64,000 nucleotides of DNA from Hyaloscypha bicolor E (Eukaryota; Ascomycota; Leotiomycetes; Helotiales; Hyaloscyphaceae). The stretch lies in the NCBI RefSeq assembly GCF_002865645.1, contig NW_020194515.1, positions 1,240,001 through 1,304,000 on the forward strand, written 5' to 3'. The notes under the pieces are model-generated. The model saw only the letters and a list, made by a program, of their open reading frames with translations. It was not told the DNA's origin and did no database searches. The position numbers were made by a program, and so were the translations under genes. Of this stretch, positions 1-10,078 are shown in pieces. The number at the start of each line of letters is the position of its first letter. Positions within the stretch are counted from its first letter, which is position 1.

Positions 1-222
1 TATAAGGCGCTTGATTCTGTGGCGAGAAAAAATACCTCTGCTTGATTCAGCTGCTGGAGGAATGGTTCACTGGGAAGAAGAGCGTGACCGCAGGGGATTG
101 TTCTATATTGTGTCTAACAAACTAATGGTTTGCAGTGCAAATGTTCGACTCGAGGGCTCTTGCTTATTGTTTCGTCAGACGAGACGGCAGGTGAACGTCT
201 AATGACAGAGGAACATTGGACA
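1..222. other. Intergenic DNA, no gene recognised
   Basis: A 63-codon open frame starts at 11, but it has no recognisable motif. I see no RNA gene here. The stretch ends at the target-site duplication of the adjacent MITE. Confidence 0.4.
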
Positions 223-230
223 GTGACAAA

Positions 231-683
231 CAGTGTGTCAAAAATTTGAGTAGAGTAGAGTATATACTCATGAGTAGTATGAGTAGTAATGAGTAGCCGT
301 CACGTGACAATAATAAACTAAGGTTTATTTAATAATTATTAAATAATAAAGATATTTATTAAGTAGCCCCAGTAAAGGTAAGCTAGGGCTTGTATAAGAC
401 TAGCTAAATATTAATTTTCTATAATACTAAACTAGTTATGCTTCTTAGAATCTTGATTTCCCCCTGACCTTTGGCTCGCTTACTAAGCAATGTCATTGCC
501 TAATTGGGTAGAAACTTGGCGCTAGATGGGAGGCTTACCTAATTAGGCTAGCCTGTCACGTGCAACTGTCACGTGGGTACCTACTCACACTACTCATACT
601 ACTCATGAGTAGCTTGAGTAGAGTATGAGTAGAGTATGAGTAGGACCCACTACTCTACTCTACTCTACTCATTTGACACACTG
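231..683. mobile_element. Non-autonomous hAT-type MITE with 8-bp target duplication
   Basis: The element is 453 bp and bounded by perfect 12-bp inverted termini (CAGTGTGTCAAA at 231-242 and its complement at 672-683). It is flanked by an identical 8-bp direct repeat, GTGACAAA, at 223-230 and 684-691. An 8-bp duplication plus termini starting CAGTG is the hallmark of hAT transposons. Both subterminal regions carry many GAGTAG/CTACTC hexamers in opposite orientation (about 249-297 and 583-670), followed inward by CACGTGAC, which is typical of transposase-binding subterminal repeats. The AT-rich interior (about 310-540) has no transposase ORF, so the copy must depend on an autonomous relative elsewhere. 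The intact duplication suggests a fairly recent insertion. Confidence 0.88.
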
Positions 684-691
684 GTGACAAA

Positions 692-3015
692 GAACTTGAC
701 AGCAATGAGTTGGGACAATTGTATGGAGTATAGCTAGTATATTGAGAGTATGAAATTGCTGAATTCGCAATAGCGTCGCGCTGAGCTCTTTTGCAAGGTT
801 CAAAAAGAGACGATGAGTTACAGAACTGGTAGACAGTTTTCCTCGAGAAGCGATCACCCGGGCCGTAAAATTTATCTCTTTGAGTTGAGCCTCGTGAATG
901 TCTGTAAGCACTACAAAGTCGCATTCACCATCACAGCTCAGGGTTCATAATACAGGCAAGCACCCCTGGGAAGCGAGGCGATCTCCTCCCAACTAGAAAG
1001 GGACATCAAACCTGACAGAGAGGACTATTATCATTTCTCTTCTCATTTTTTGTTGTTCCCTCCTCTTCTGATATAAAATCACGCGTGGAGTCTGAACCTT
1101 TTCGATCAAGAAAGAACTATCAATTGAGGCCATAGTGCGAGTCCTTTCGCAACGGCAAACTGCAGTGAGTGCATGGGCCCCGCCAGTTTCCCCGTAGGCG
1201 AGCATGCCAAACTCGGAATCCCTGGCTTGAAGTCTACGTTTTTTTTAATTTTAATAAAGCGCAGCATCTCAAACTGAGCAGGAAATGAATGATAACAAAT
1301 CGCCACTTGACAGCGATGATAAGTGAACCTCTCTCTAACGTGTCGTCCCCAACCCCGCTAGTGTTGTTGAATACGGAAATCTAGTGGATTTCACAAAAGG
1401 CTTCCCAAGGCGTCAAGCTAGCTTCTTCAAGGTGCCGGTAAGCAACGAATAGGTACCTATATTCAGTCCTTTAGCAATGCAGCTGTTGCTGGTTAATATT
1501 CAAATCCTCAACGTAAGCAGCCGTTTTATATAACCCTGCACGACCACAACCTCAATCTTTGAAATACATTGTATATGACGGCAAAGTAAATCGCTGCAGT
1601 GACACACAAGGAAAAGCAATCCGCGATGGAAAGTACCGAAGTGCTACTTCCTAAGAGACGGTGGGGTATTTACAGAACGAGCACGCAGCAATGGTATTTC
1701 CTTGGCCGCCCTTTTCCTCACTCGAAGACGAGTCTCGTCCTCCGCTCCGCAATCCACCTCTAAGTATATAAAAAGGTGAGAGTGACTTCGGGCTCATACC
1801 ATGGACCCACGGAGGCTGGACAAGAGTCACAAGACTACCTATGGCTTCGAATACACAAGGAACCCTCAACTCGAGGTATTTGATTATATATCGAATATTG
1901 GTAGGCCCAGCACCGTGCTCAAAATTGGGTGCCAATTCAGAGCTGCGTTCCAACTCTATTGCTAACCAGGGCAAGGCCGATGCAGCAAGAAAACTGTGAC
2001 AACAAAAGATATGTTTGACAGAGGAAGGGGTTTCCTGGGTATGCAGAGGCCCAGACTCCTGGAAGATTGAGTTCATATGCACTCTGAAACTCGCAGATTC
2101 GTAGGCCATTGAAAATCCTGCTCTAAATGAAGCTGCTTTCTTTGGAACACCCAGCCGCCGGCTGGCAACAGCGTCTTACGTTGAATGAAAATGCTGATTC
2201 AAGTTGCACACCCAGCCAAGCTTTAATAGAACACTGTGCTCGTGTATCAACAATGTATGCTTCGAGGCAATCCAAATTAATTGGCCTTCAGGGGTTCTTA
2301 GATATAAGATAGAGCAGTTCCAGAAGTGTTGAATTGCAAAAATACATCAAGCCTGTAAACTTTATAACGTACCATCGGCTCAACTCCCTAGACACGCTCA
2401 TCCAGAGGATTTACCCCGATGCCGGTGAGTGTCGAAGACTCAAGCACATGCAGCATGCTCCAATTTCGTTGAACTTGCGCAACCTCGTTGCAGGCTTGAA
2501 CATATATTACGGCAGAATCTAGGTTAAATGATAACAAGAAAATAAGTGACAACAGGAGGGTTCTGTAAAACCAAGACTGCTCTCAAGTGACCGATCTCTG
2601 CAGACTCAGCTATCGAGTTCAATATACCAGACATCCATGGCTCCAGCGCAGGAACCTGAGCTAGCTCTATGCACAGTTGTCATTTCGAGGGCTTCCCTAT
2701 CCGTCAATTTTTGGACCTTCCACTTCAGTGCTGATTCAGCTTGCAGAATCAGGTGCGTAGTTTAGACACTCCAGGAAGCTCATTGTCTGCGCCAATACAC
2801 CGTTCACTCCAACAAATCCCTCACTGTTTACCGGAAAAGAATATGTAACGGGAAGAAGTACGGCACCGCTCCATACCGCAAGCGTGATTCAACCTTCTCT
2901 CCAGTAACATAAAAACAGCCAATAGTGATGCATGTTCTCGAACAACTTCAAGTTGACTCCTACCGGAGAGACCTGGGGGAATCCGTGGGAACGCACTTAG
3001 ACGCTGAGGGTTGGC
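692..3015. other. Gene-poor intergenic region
   Basis: Open frames here (for example 1651-2109 minus, 152 codons, and 655-924 minus) overlap each other on both strands. They show no domain motif, splice pattern or codon bias I can defend. A TATA-like stretch (TATATAAAAAG) lies at about 1764-1774 on the plus strand, with an ATG in good context at 1799 that opens only about 54 codons. A spliced or lineage-specific gene cannot be excluded. I saw no tRNA B-box. Confidence 0.4.
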
Positions 3016-3759
3016 GTGCTGCATCAGAATGTGTCACTCTCTGGGTCCCAGGTGAAACTTTGTTACGCGCTCGTACTGTGGTACGACATAGTAGGGACCC
3101 TTGATTGCTGCAGAGGATCGAGACTGGACGGTAAAAGCAAGGATGACAATAGGGAGGAGAATGACAACAGGGAGGAGAATGACAACAGGGAGGAAAATGA
3201 CAATAGTCTGAAGAACGAGTTATACACTGGTCTAGACTCTCGGGATATCAACGCTTGCCCACGCTCGAAATTCTATCGTTTCGCATGGCTAGCTCATTCA
3301 AAGAAATGCTGTTACATTGACACCGAGCCTACCCCTATGCTCCCAAGTACGAGTCTTACAAAGACGCTCAATTTCTCATCTATCTGTCCTGGGCACAGGC
3401 AAGCAATTTATAGAGTTTTGCGTTCGCGTTCCCCTCGCACATGGCATCGTCTGGCAGAAAACAGAAACCCCACATCACCGGAAATTCAAGATGGTGTATT
3501 TAAATGGCAAATGCCTGGAGAATCAGGGTTCGTACAAGTAGGTCTCCAGCTGTGCAAACCCTCCATCCATGCGTTCATGCTGACCATGATATCCTTCTCT
3601 TTTCGGAGGATTACCACCCTGGTGTTATGGCCAGCTACAGAGCCAGACTATTGTCCTTGTGATAGATATGGCGCAGTAATTATGACGGGAACACATCCTC
3701 ATGGTGGAAGAAGAGAGAACGTTTTGGTCAATCGAGTGGCCCTTTACCCAAGGAAGTGA
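3016..3759 (+). CDS. Uncertain hypothetical ORF, 247 aa, with a DNREEN tandem repeat
   Basis: This is the longest open frame in the first 4 kb, with no intron needed. I do not recognise the protein. It has no domain motif, is rich in Cys, Arg and Ser, and carries three tandem copies of a six-residue unit (DNREEN) near residues 44-61 that come from an 18-bp minisatellite. The antisense strand is open over parts of the same interval (for example 3063-3251 and 3728-4093), which is what chance ORFs in a low-stop-codon region look like. It is listed because of its length only; a non-coding origin is more likely than not. Confidence 0.2.
   Translation: MLHQNVSLSGSQVKLCYALVLWYDIVGTLDCCRGSRLDGKSKDDNREENDNREENDNREENDNSLKNELYTGLDSRDINACPRSKFYRFAWLAHSKKCCYIDTEPTPMLPSTSLTKTLNFSSICPGHRQAIYRVLRSRSPRTWHRLAENRNPTSPEIQDGVFKWQMPGESGFVQVGLQLCKPSIHAFMLTMISFSFRRITTLVLWPATEPDYCPCDRYGAVIMTGTHPHGGRRENVLVNRVALYPRK
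3145..3206. repeat. 18-bp minisatellite, three units plus a partial unit
   Basis: Three consecutive 18-bp units of the type GACAAYAGGGAGGARAAT occupy 3145-3198, followed by a partial fourth unit (GACAATAG). The units differ by single transitions. The period is a multiple of three, so the plus-strand frame stays open through it. Confidence 0.9.
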
Positions 3760-4269
3760 GGTTGTCCCGCCTACTTGGTCGTCCAATCGATGGCGACTCG
3801 CGCCTGTGACCATTTTGCGGTAGAGAAGCAAGCTTGGAGGACGACAAAAACGGGAATGACAGCAAAGCGTTCTTAACAGAGATTTTAAAGCTCGAGACTG
3901 CTCGAAGTACACAACACCAGTGGGTCAAATGCCTCGAGGAATTCAGCCGAGTTAGGTAAGACGTGGACGGGTTTTCGAGGGACAACGCATCCGCAACACA
4001 ACTCTTACGCATGAACTCTGGCCCAGGATCATTGAGTCCTTCAGAAGGTCTAGCTCCCTCGAGCTGGCTTAATGAGGAGCAATGCACTTGCATTCAGTCT
4101 CCATGCGGATTTCGGTCCACGGACCCCCATTTCGCAGAATGCACGAATATAGAAAAAAAGGAAGTAAAGCACCACTCATCGCAATGCATTATGAATCTAG
4201 AATACACGTGCAACGAATCGAAGCAAGCATGCTCTAGCGTCCCCTCTCCTCTCCCAAACGCTCATCTAT
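3760..4269. other. Intergenic region downstream of RPT2
   Basis: This is the 3' flank of RPT2 (which lies on the minus strand) and probably includes its 3' UTR. Overlapping ORFs on both strands (3728-4093 minus, 3963-4403 plus) have no recognisable content, and the plus-strand one runs antisense into the RPT2 3' end. I see no convincing gene. Confidence 0.5.
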
Positions 4270-5811
4270 CTACAAATACAATCCCTCGGGTTCGCCCTCG
4301 CTCTTCGTCTTCAAAACACGCTCTCTTGCAGCCCGGAAATCCGCCATCTGCACACGCATTCTGCGCTCTCTCAATGCCATCAACCCTGCTTCAGAGCAGA
4401 TAGCCTTGATATCAGCACCAGACAGATCGTCCTTTTGATTAATGAATTCTTCCAAATCGACATCTTCGTTCAAGGACATCTTTGAGGTGTGGAGAGTGAA
4501 GATCTTGCGCTTGGTGACTTGATCGGGGTTTTCAAAGAGGATCTTTCGGTCGATACGGCCGGGTCGGATGAGGGCAGGGTCGAGGGTCTCGATTTTGTTG
4601 GTGGCCATGATGACTTTGACGTCTCCTCGGTCATCGAATCCGTCAAGCTGATTCAGAAGCTCCAACATGGTTCTTTGGACTTCTCGCTCTCCCCCTGATG
4701 TAGACTCGTATCGCTTCGTACCGATGGCGTCGATTTCGTCAATGAAAACAATGGAGGGTGCATTCTCAGCGGCGACCTAGAGAAATTAGCTTGACTTGCC
4801 AGAGTCAAGGAGCTATACATACCTGGAAAAGCTGTCTGACAAGCCGTGGTCCGTCACCAAGATACTTCTGGATCAACTCACTACCCACAATACGCAAGAA
4901 AGTTGCACTAGTTTGATTTGCAACAGCCTTTGCCAACAGAGTCTTTCCAGTACCAGGAGCACCGTAGAGAATAACACCCTTTGGGGGCTTGATGCCCATT
5001 TCTTCATATAGCTCGGGATGCAGCAGAGGTAGTTCTACAGACTCCCGAACTTCTTGAATTTGTTGTTCCAATCCACCAATATCCGCATATGACTCAGTTG
5101 GTGCCTTGTCGAGCTTCATGACCGTGACCAGAGGATCGGCATCATCGGTGAGAACGCCAACGATGGAGACGGACTTGTGATGAAGCAAGACGCTCGCGCC
5201 CGGCTCCAAAAGATCCTTGTCGACGAAGGACATGATGGAGACATAATACTCGGGGCCAGTGGTGGAAGAGACGATAGCGTGATCATCATCGATCATTTCC
5301 TCCAAAGTTCCAACACCCATCGGGCTTCCTCGCATATCATCAACCCGACCTCGCTCATCTGCATTCCTGTCCAACGCATCTGCGTCACCACCTACAGGAG
5401 CTCCACCCTCTTTTGCAGCCTTTGCCTTTCGTAGGCGTTCCTGATTCTCAACATATTCTTCTTCGAGGAGGAGATGATCATGAATTCGTTGCATTCGGAG
5501 GTATCTTAGCTTGCATCGAGAGGTAGGATAGACAGCAGGGAGCTTTGCTGATGCATTTGGACCGGCTGCCTTGCGCTTCTTCCGGCCGATTCTGGTTGTT
5601 GGTCGTGGAGGTGGTTCGTACTTAGGCTTGTCCTTCTATTGAAGGGGAGGTCAGCATCATCAAATTGATGCGATCTTGCCTTCATACCTTCTTGTCCTTC
5701 TCATCTTTGTTGTCCCCACCTTGACCCCCACCTCCCATGCCAGATTGTTGATTTCCCTGTGATGGTTTGTCAGTCTTGCGTCTCAGCCCCGTGTCAACAA
5801 TAGCTTACCAT
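4270..5811 (-). CDS. RPT2: 26S proteasome regulatory ATPase subunit 4 (Rpt2)
   Basis: One of six AAA+ ATPases of the 19S base that unfold ubiquitinated substrates and open the 20S gate. Four exons on the minus strand join in frame: 5811-5809 (the ATG alone), 5756-5688, 5635-4823 and 4776-4270, giving 463 aa, a normal Rpt2 length. The introns have GTAAGC, GTATGA and GTATGT donors and CAG/TAG acceptors. The N-terminus starts MGNQQSG, matching the N-myristoylated Gly2 of Rpt2, followed by a Gly-rich and then a Lys-rich stretch. Walker A GAPGTGKT is at 249-256, Walker B FIDEID at 306-311, and the arginine-finger region ([11 protein letters not shown]) follows. The protein ends LYL, the HbYX tail that docks into the 20S alpha ring and is diagnostic of Rpt2. 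It is divergent from UBC1. An upstream frame is open and in phase (see findings). Confidence 0.97.
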
Positions 5812-6554
5812 CTTAATCGCAGCGCTATCAAACGCTTCTAGGTACAGGCTTTGAGAAACCAAGAGTCGATGCAAGACCTGTCTCGTCCTATGGATGAGGA
5901 TGAGGTTGCTGATGCAAGCAGGAGGGTTGTTTGTAATGAAGCTCCGTGGGAAGCTCGACGAGATTCTGAGATTCCGCAGGCGACAAGGCGACGCGAATCG
6001 CAGCATGACTAAGCAGCTCCAGCGCTAAGCCCAAAATAGATTCCCTGTCTCGAGTTGACTATCGGATTCCAGCCTTGAGACAAACCCCCACTGGAACCAC
6101 GTACAGAACAGTCACCACAATACTCTTTCAACGGACAGCTGCTTTGAGAGGTCTTGAGAGAGAACTTTCTACAGCTAAATAAACTTATTTTCGTCTCCAT
6201 CGCATCGCCAGTACCCTTCTCGAAACACCGAGTACCCCGCCAACAAACAGCCAGACAACTTGCCCCACAGGTAAGGCTCTCTATAACTGCCTCGCCAGCC
6301 GCCCAGCTCTTCCCCCAAATATGCTTTGTTCTGCAGTGTCGTGTACTCACAGGCCTTTCTCCTTTTCACTCTTCTGACTTCCGACACAGCTCAAGTAACA
6401 CTCGAATCATCATTCACCAGAGCGAACCAGTCTCGAATAATTGTGAATCGCAGCCGAGCTTACTAGACTCTTCTCCAACAAAAGAACCCCTGTATTTACT
6501 TCAGCCTGGTCCCGAGTCGGCCCTGCTCGATCATCCCTCGAAATCTCGTTCGCC
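5812..6554. promoter_or_regulatory. Shared divergent promoter region of RPT2 and UBC1
   Basis: The 743 bp between the two start codons must hold both promoters and both 5' UTRs. The UBC1 side is pyrimidine-rich, usual for fungal housekeeping leaders. A candidate 5'-UTR intron for UBC1 runs from a GTAAGG donor near 6270 to a CACAG acceptor near 6390; this is inference. I looked for the yeast proteasome element GGTGGCAAA on both strands and did not find an exact copy. No clear TATA box is present. Confidence 0.55.
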
Positions 6555-7400
6555 ATGGCTTCGAACCGTCTCCGCCGTATAGCTAAGGAGCTCGCAGATA
6601 TCCAGAGCGACGTTGACTCGAAAATATTGGCAGAAGCAGCGGATGGAGGATCTGATCTTTCACATCTCCATGCTTCCTTTCCAGGCCCCCCAGATACCCC
6701 TTATGAAGGAGGCACATTTGTGGTCGACATCAAGATCCCACAGGAATATCCGTTTCGACCGCCTCAGATGTCTTTCAAGACAAAGCTGTGGCATCCTAAT
6801 GTCAGCAGCCAAACCGTACGAGTCGCTGTTACCCATTCATAATTCACTGTGCTGACACACTTCAGGGAGCTATTTGCCTCGATACTCTGGGCACAGCCTG
6901 GTCACCAGTCCTTACTATTAAATCGGCTCTCCTCTCCTTACAATCACTCCTCAGCACACCCGAACCGAAAGATCCGCAAGATGCTGAAGTCGCAAGCATG
7001 CTTATGAAGAATCCTGAACAATTCCAGCGTGTGGCAAGAGAGTGGGCAATCAAGCATGCAAATGCACCAAAGTCGACGAATTGGGAAAACACTATTGCAC
7101 AACAGCCTACGAAGTCCAAGCCAAAGTCGCAAAAGATCCTCTCTCGGGAGGAGGAGCTAAGACAGCAAATGTTAAGGTAAGGCTGCCGTCCATGAGTGTT
7201 TGATTCTGTGCTGATGTGTGAATAGATACCAAGGGTACAACAAGGACCTGATTGACCGCTTTGTCAACATGGGTTTCGACATCGATCGAGTAGTCGAGGC
7301 ATTCAACTACGTCAATATCGACCGGAACAACGGCGAGGACTACGAGCTTGAGGAAGCCTACATGGGGGACATTACAGCCAGACTCCTTGGCGAGCCTTAA
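6555..7400 (+). CDS. UBC1: Ubiquitin-conjugating enzyme E2 with UBA domain (Ubc1 / UBE2K type)
   Basis: Accepts ubiquitin from E1 as a Cys thioester and extends ubiquitin chains with E3 ligases; the Ubc1/UBE2K family favours K48 linkages. Three exons (6555-6815, 6866-7176, 7226-7400; introns GTACGA...CAG and GTAAGG...TAG) give 248 aa. The UBC fold has the HPN tripeptide at 80-82 and the catalytic Cys91 in GAICLD, seven residues after the end of exon 1. A polar linker follows, then a C-terminal UBA domain (about 196-245) with the MGF loop. An E2 core plus C-terminal UBA separates Ubc1 from other E2s. The start is an ATG in CGCCATGG context. It is divergent from RPT2, so both encode parts of the same degradation pathway. 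Confidence 0.96.
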
Positions 7401-7736
7401 TATTTTCACAGAATACGAACTTTTAATGCCACGGATGGGAGCAGATATGCATGGACATGGAGTCACAGATTGCGTCATTTTGATGTATTCAGCGATGGAA
7501 TTTTGCTAGCGGACATCGGCGTTCGGTATAAGCCTGAGATTAGCGTGGCCCGGTCTTCAAATGGCATTCGTGGTATTAATCATTTCCCCTCTTGTGTCTA
7601 TCTGCAAATAGTTATATCATCTCGTTATTTGCCCAAGTGGCCTCCCCGAATCCGGATGGACAGAAAGCGACACTGATTATTATAGTCCTTAGTCGCTTCT
7701 TATCAACTCCCTCCTCAGATTCTCAGTCTCTGCCAC
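7401..7736. other. UBC1 3' flank, no gene
   Basis: Downstream of the UBC1 stop there is only the presumed 3' UTR and short frames without content. The next recognisable object is the decayed minus-strand ORF ending at 7737. Confidence 0.5.
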
Positions 7737-8044
7737 CTAGTAGCTCTTTTCATTCAGGTACTCCTCAAATGCGTCCCTCCCCATCTTTGCTATCTCTAGA
7801 CTGACTTTATACTTCTTGGAAAGTGCCTGCTGCTTCTCGTCGTGAACTTCTCTGCCGTGGGCCAGCTTTTTTTTGCTCTCTGCCTGAATGGTATTGATTC
7901 GTGCTTGGTGAGAGCGTCTTTGTGGACTTGCGTAACGGGGTGTTGTTCTCGCACGATGGAGGTACGGTCGAATGATGCGCTTTGGATGGCGATTGCTTCG
8001 GCTAGCTTGGGTCCATGAAGGGAAGTCGAAGTAGTTTCGGACAT
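7737..8044 (-). pseudogene. Frameshifted small charged-helix ORF, copy 1 of a local family
   Basis: Starts with MSETTSTS at 8044. About 45 codons in, the useful frame changes: the first frame ends near 7796, while the neighbouring frame carries QARINTIQAESKKKL and continues Lys/Glu-rich to a stop at 7737-7739. That segment closely resembles ARINAITAESKARL in the ORF at 8587-8976, so the two are probably diverged duplicates. An 8-bp T run (7867-7874) lies inside the shared segment, downstream of the frame change. A short intron could be an alternative, but no clear GT...AG pair restores the frame. Function unknown; the charged, Ala-rich sequence suggests a helical or coiled-coil protein. Confidence 0.5.
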
Positions 8045-8586
8045 TGCGAATGAATTGGTGAGATGATTTGCTAAATGTTCCTGCCGATGCTATGGTTTGT
8101 TGGTTTTCGCAGGATTCAAGATTTTTAGATCCGAGTTCAGTAAGAGTGACGAGGTCTTATTTCTTTGCAACATTGTCTGTTAGCCTCGAGAACCTTTCTA
8201 ATACTAATCTCAGGAACATTCTTTACCTCCATGCCCTTCCCCAAATGAAAGACGAAGTTTTTTCTTGGTGTAATTTCAGGTGTTTATTGTGTCATACTGC
8301 TTATGGCACAACGATTTTGGTGCCACCTCAAACAAGCCTCTTCCCAAATCCTATTTCCCGCGTGCTCCCTTAGCTGCAGGCATCCCAACCAACATCCCAA
8401 CCGACCCTCATATTTCATCTTCAAAACTATGTCTTCTCTTCTTCTGCATCTGCTACTTCTAAACGTCGTTTCGTCCCCTCCTCTTTTCCATGATTACCAG
8501 CATATCAATTCTCGCATCGCTCTCCAGCTCCTGCCTCTTAATCCTCGTGTCGCCTTCTCCTCCCTCTGATCCCTCCTCGCACTCGC
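8045..8586. other. Spacer between decayed ORFs
   Basis: Pyrimidine-rich DNA (about 8330-8600) with several overlapping plus-strand frames rich in Ser, Pro and Leu. These look like products of base composition rather than genes. No other feature seen. Confidence 0.4.
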
Positions 8587-8976
8587 TCACTCCATCAATC
8601 CCCACTCCTGCCTGCCCTGCTCATTCACATTCTGCCTCCTGTTATTACACTCTTTTATCTCCTTGTCATGCATCTTGTCTGCTCTCAACTCTTTGGTTGC
8701 GAACTCTTTTTTCATGTGCTTCAGTTTAAGGTCATTGACTGCATTGATGGCGCCGAGCCTTGCTTTTGATTCTGCCGTGATGGCGTTGATTCTGGCTTCA
8801 GACATTGTTTTGATGCCATCAACCTTAGCTTCCGATCTTGATTCCGAGAAGGAGAGTCCCTGGAAGGAGGTGTCGAGTTCGGAGGTAATTTCCGATTCGC
8901 TGTCATAGTTGATGGTTCAACCTTGCGTGTAAGAGCTGTCCAAAGTTGGAGGCGCGTTTGAGTCAAAGTCGGACAT
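8587..8976 (-). pseudogene. Small charged-helix ORF interrupted by one TGA, copy 2
   Basis: From ATG 8976-8974 a 130-codon frame runs to the stop at 8587. It is broken only by a TGA at codon 20 (8919-8917); the codon could derive from CGA by one C-to-T change. The readable protein starts MSDFDSNAPP and continues after the break with an acidic segment, then MSEARINAITAESKARL and a Lys/Glu-rich tail. An internal ATG at 8805 would still give a 72-residue protein. The ARIN...AESK block matches the frameshifted ORF at 7737-8044. No known family recognised. A 30-bp G tract sits 9 bp beyond its start codon. Confidence 0.5.
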
Positions 8977-8984
8977 TCTGGCAA

Positions 8985-9014
<30 letters not shown>
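8985..9014. repeat. 30-bp poly(G)/poly(C) homopolymer
   Basis: Thirty consecutive G residues on the plus strand, ended by TGAGAG. It lies immediately 5' of the minus-strand start at 8976, so in that ORF's sense it is a poly(C) in the leader or promoter. The exact length may be a sequencing or assembly estimate. Confidence 0.95.
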
Positions 9015-9015
<1 letters not shown>

Positions 9016-9525
9016 GAGAGATGTGGAGCAAAATTCTGTTGTTAAAAGGGTTGAGATTCAAGAAAGAAAAGACATTGATAGAGCTCTTTAAGTATCGCAA
9101 GTTGTGGTTTGTGGATGACACCAATGGAGCTGGAAGGGCGTACTTGACAGGAAACGAGGCACTGAGATTTACAGAGATCTTTCCATCTAGGGGGAGCCCG
9201 TTCGCACTACAAAGTTCACACCGAATCCAGAAGTTCTGCGTGAGCCCTAATCATTGTAGCAATGTCTCTTGTTTTTGAAGTGATCTCAGTGATCTCAGTC
9301 ATTGAATTCATCCATATTCCCTTTCTCACCATTCTTCTAGATTATTAACGAAGTTTCGTTGGAACGCCGTATTGAGCCCCATAATCTACTGTTTGCTCTG
9401 ATGAAATGCCTCTAGCTATCCCAAGTATTGCTTTTCATAATATATTCTTATATTCCCCTTACAATTGGAGGTGTCGCAATTAACAACGAAGTACTTAACA
9501 TAAGACTCCTTCCTTTCTATCTGTC
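9015..9525. other. Spacer, no gene
   Basis: Contains an 85-codon plus-strand frame (9021-9278) without recognisable motifs and a short direct repeat (GTGATCTCA twice near 9279-9299). Nothing else is supported. Confidence 0.4.
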
Positions 9526-10078
9526 TTACTGAGTGGCTATCATCCTCACCTTCTCTCCCAACACACTCAATCTCTCAAAGCCCCCATCATGCCGCCTCTC
9601 CTCCCTGTCCGTACGGTTCTTGCTCTTTTTCTCCATCAATTTCCGTTCCAGGATGCCTTTCTCGCTCATCTGTTCCCTCTCGTCCCTGCCTTTTAACTCT
9701 TCATTCCGTCTCTTTTCTTCCTTCACTTCCCATTTCTGCTTAATCTTGGCCTCGCTTTGCCGACTGAAGAGACTATTTCTCAGATTTATCTTTGAGCCAC
9801 TTTCCTTGATCATGTGATCAAGAGGATGAGCAATTACTGCGGCTCTGTCTTGGACTCGGCCATCGCTCTCCTTAATCATGACTTCGATTTCTGCCTGAAT
9901 TTTGGCAAGCTGGAGATCAAAAGGAGGGCGTTCGCGAACAATGCTGCTGCTTGTTGAGCTGGAACATGGGACATTCTGCGGGGTTTCCGGCTTCAGAGTA
10001 ATTGATTGCAGAGGGGTGTGAGGTGGTGTCGAGAAGTGAATTATAAGACTATCCAGATGAAGCTCTTCTTTCGCTCAT
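9526..10078 (-). pseudogene. Charged-helix ORF with a broken start, copy 3
   Basis: A minus-strand frame is open from 10074 to the stop at 9526 (183 codons) but has no ATG until 9879. An ATG at 10078-10076 reads MSER in the neighbouring frame and stops after nine codons, so a one-base shift may have cut off the start; copies 1 and 2 also begin MS(E/D). The readable part holds a Ser/Thr run followed by IVRERPPFDLQLAKIQAEIE, loosely like the IVREQ segment of copy 1, and a very Lys/Glu/Arg-rich tail near 9550-9740 that predicts a long charged helix. The family is unknown, and membership is weaker than for copies 1 and 2. The 118-residue ORF from 9879 could still be expressed. Confidence 0.4.

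Noticed and set aside
1651..2109. 152-codon minus-strand ORF
   Set aside because: No motif or homology recognised, and overlapping chance frames are common here. Not listed as a gene, though a lineage-specific protein is possible.
6009..6350. 113-codon minus-strand ORF and overlapping plus-strand frames between RPT2 and UBC1
   Set aside because: They lie in the shared promoter/leader region, overlap each other on both strands and have no recognisable domain.
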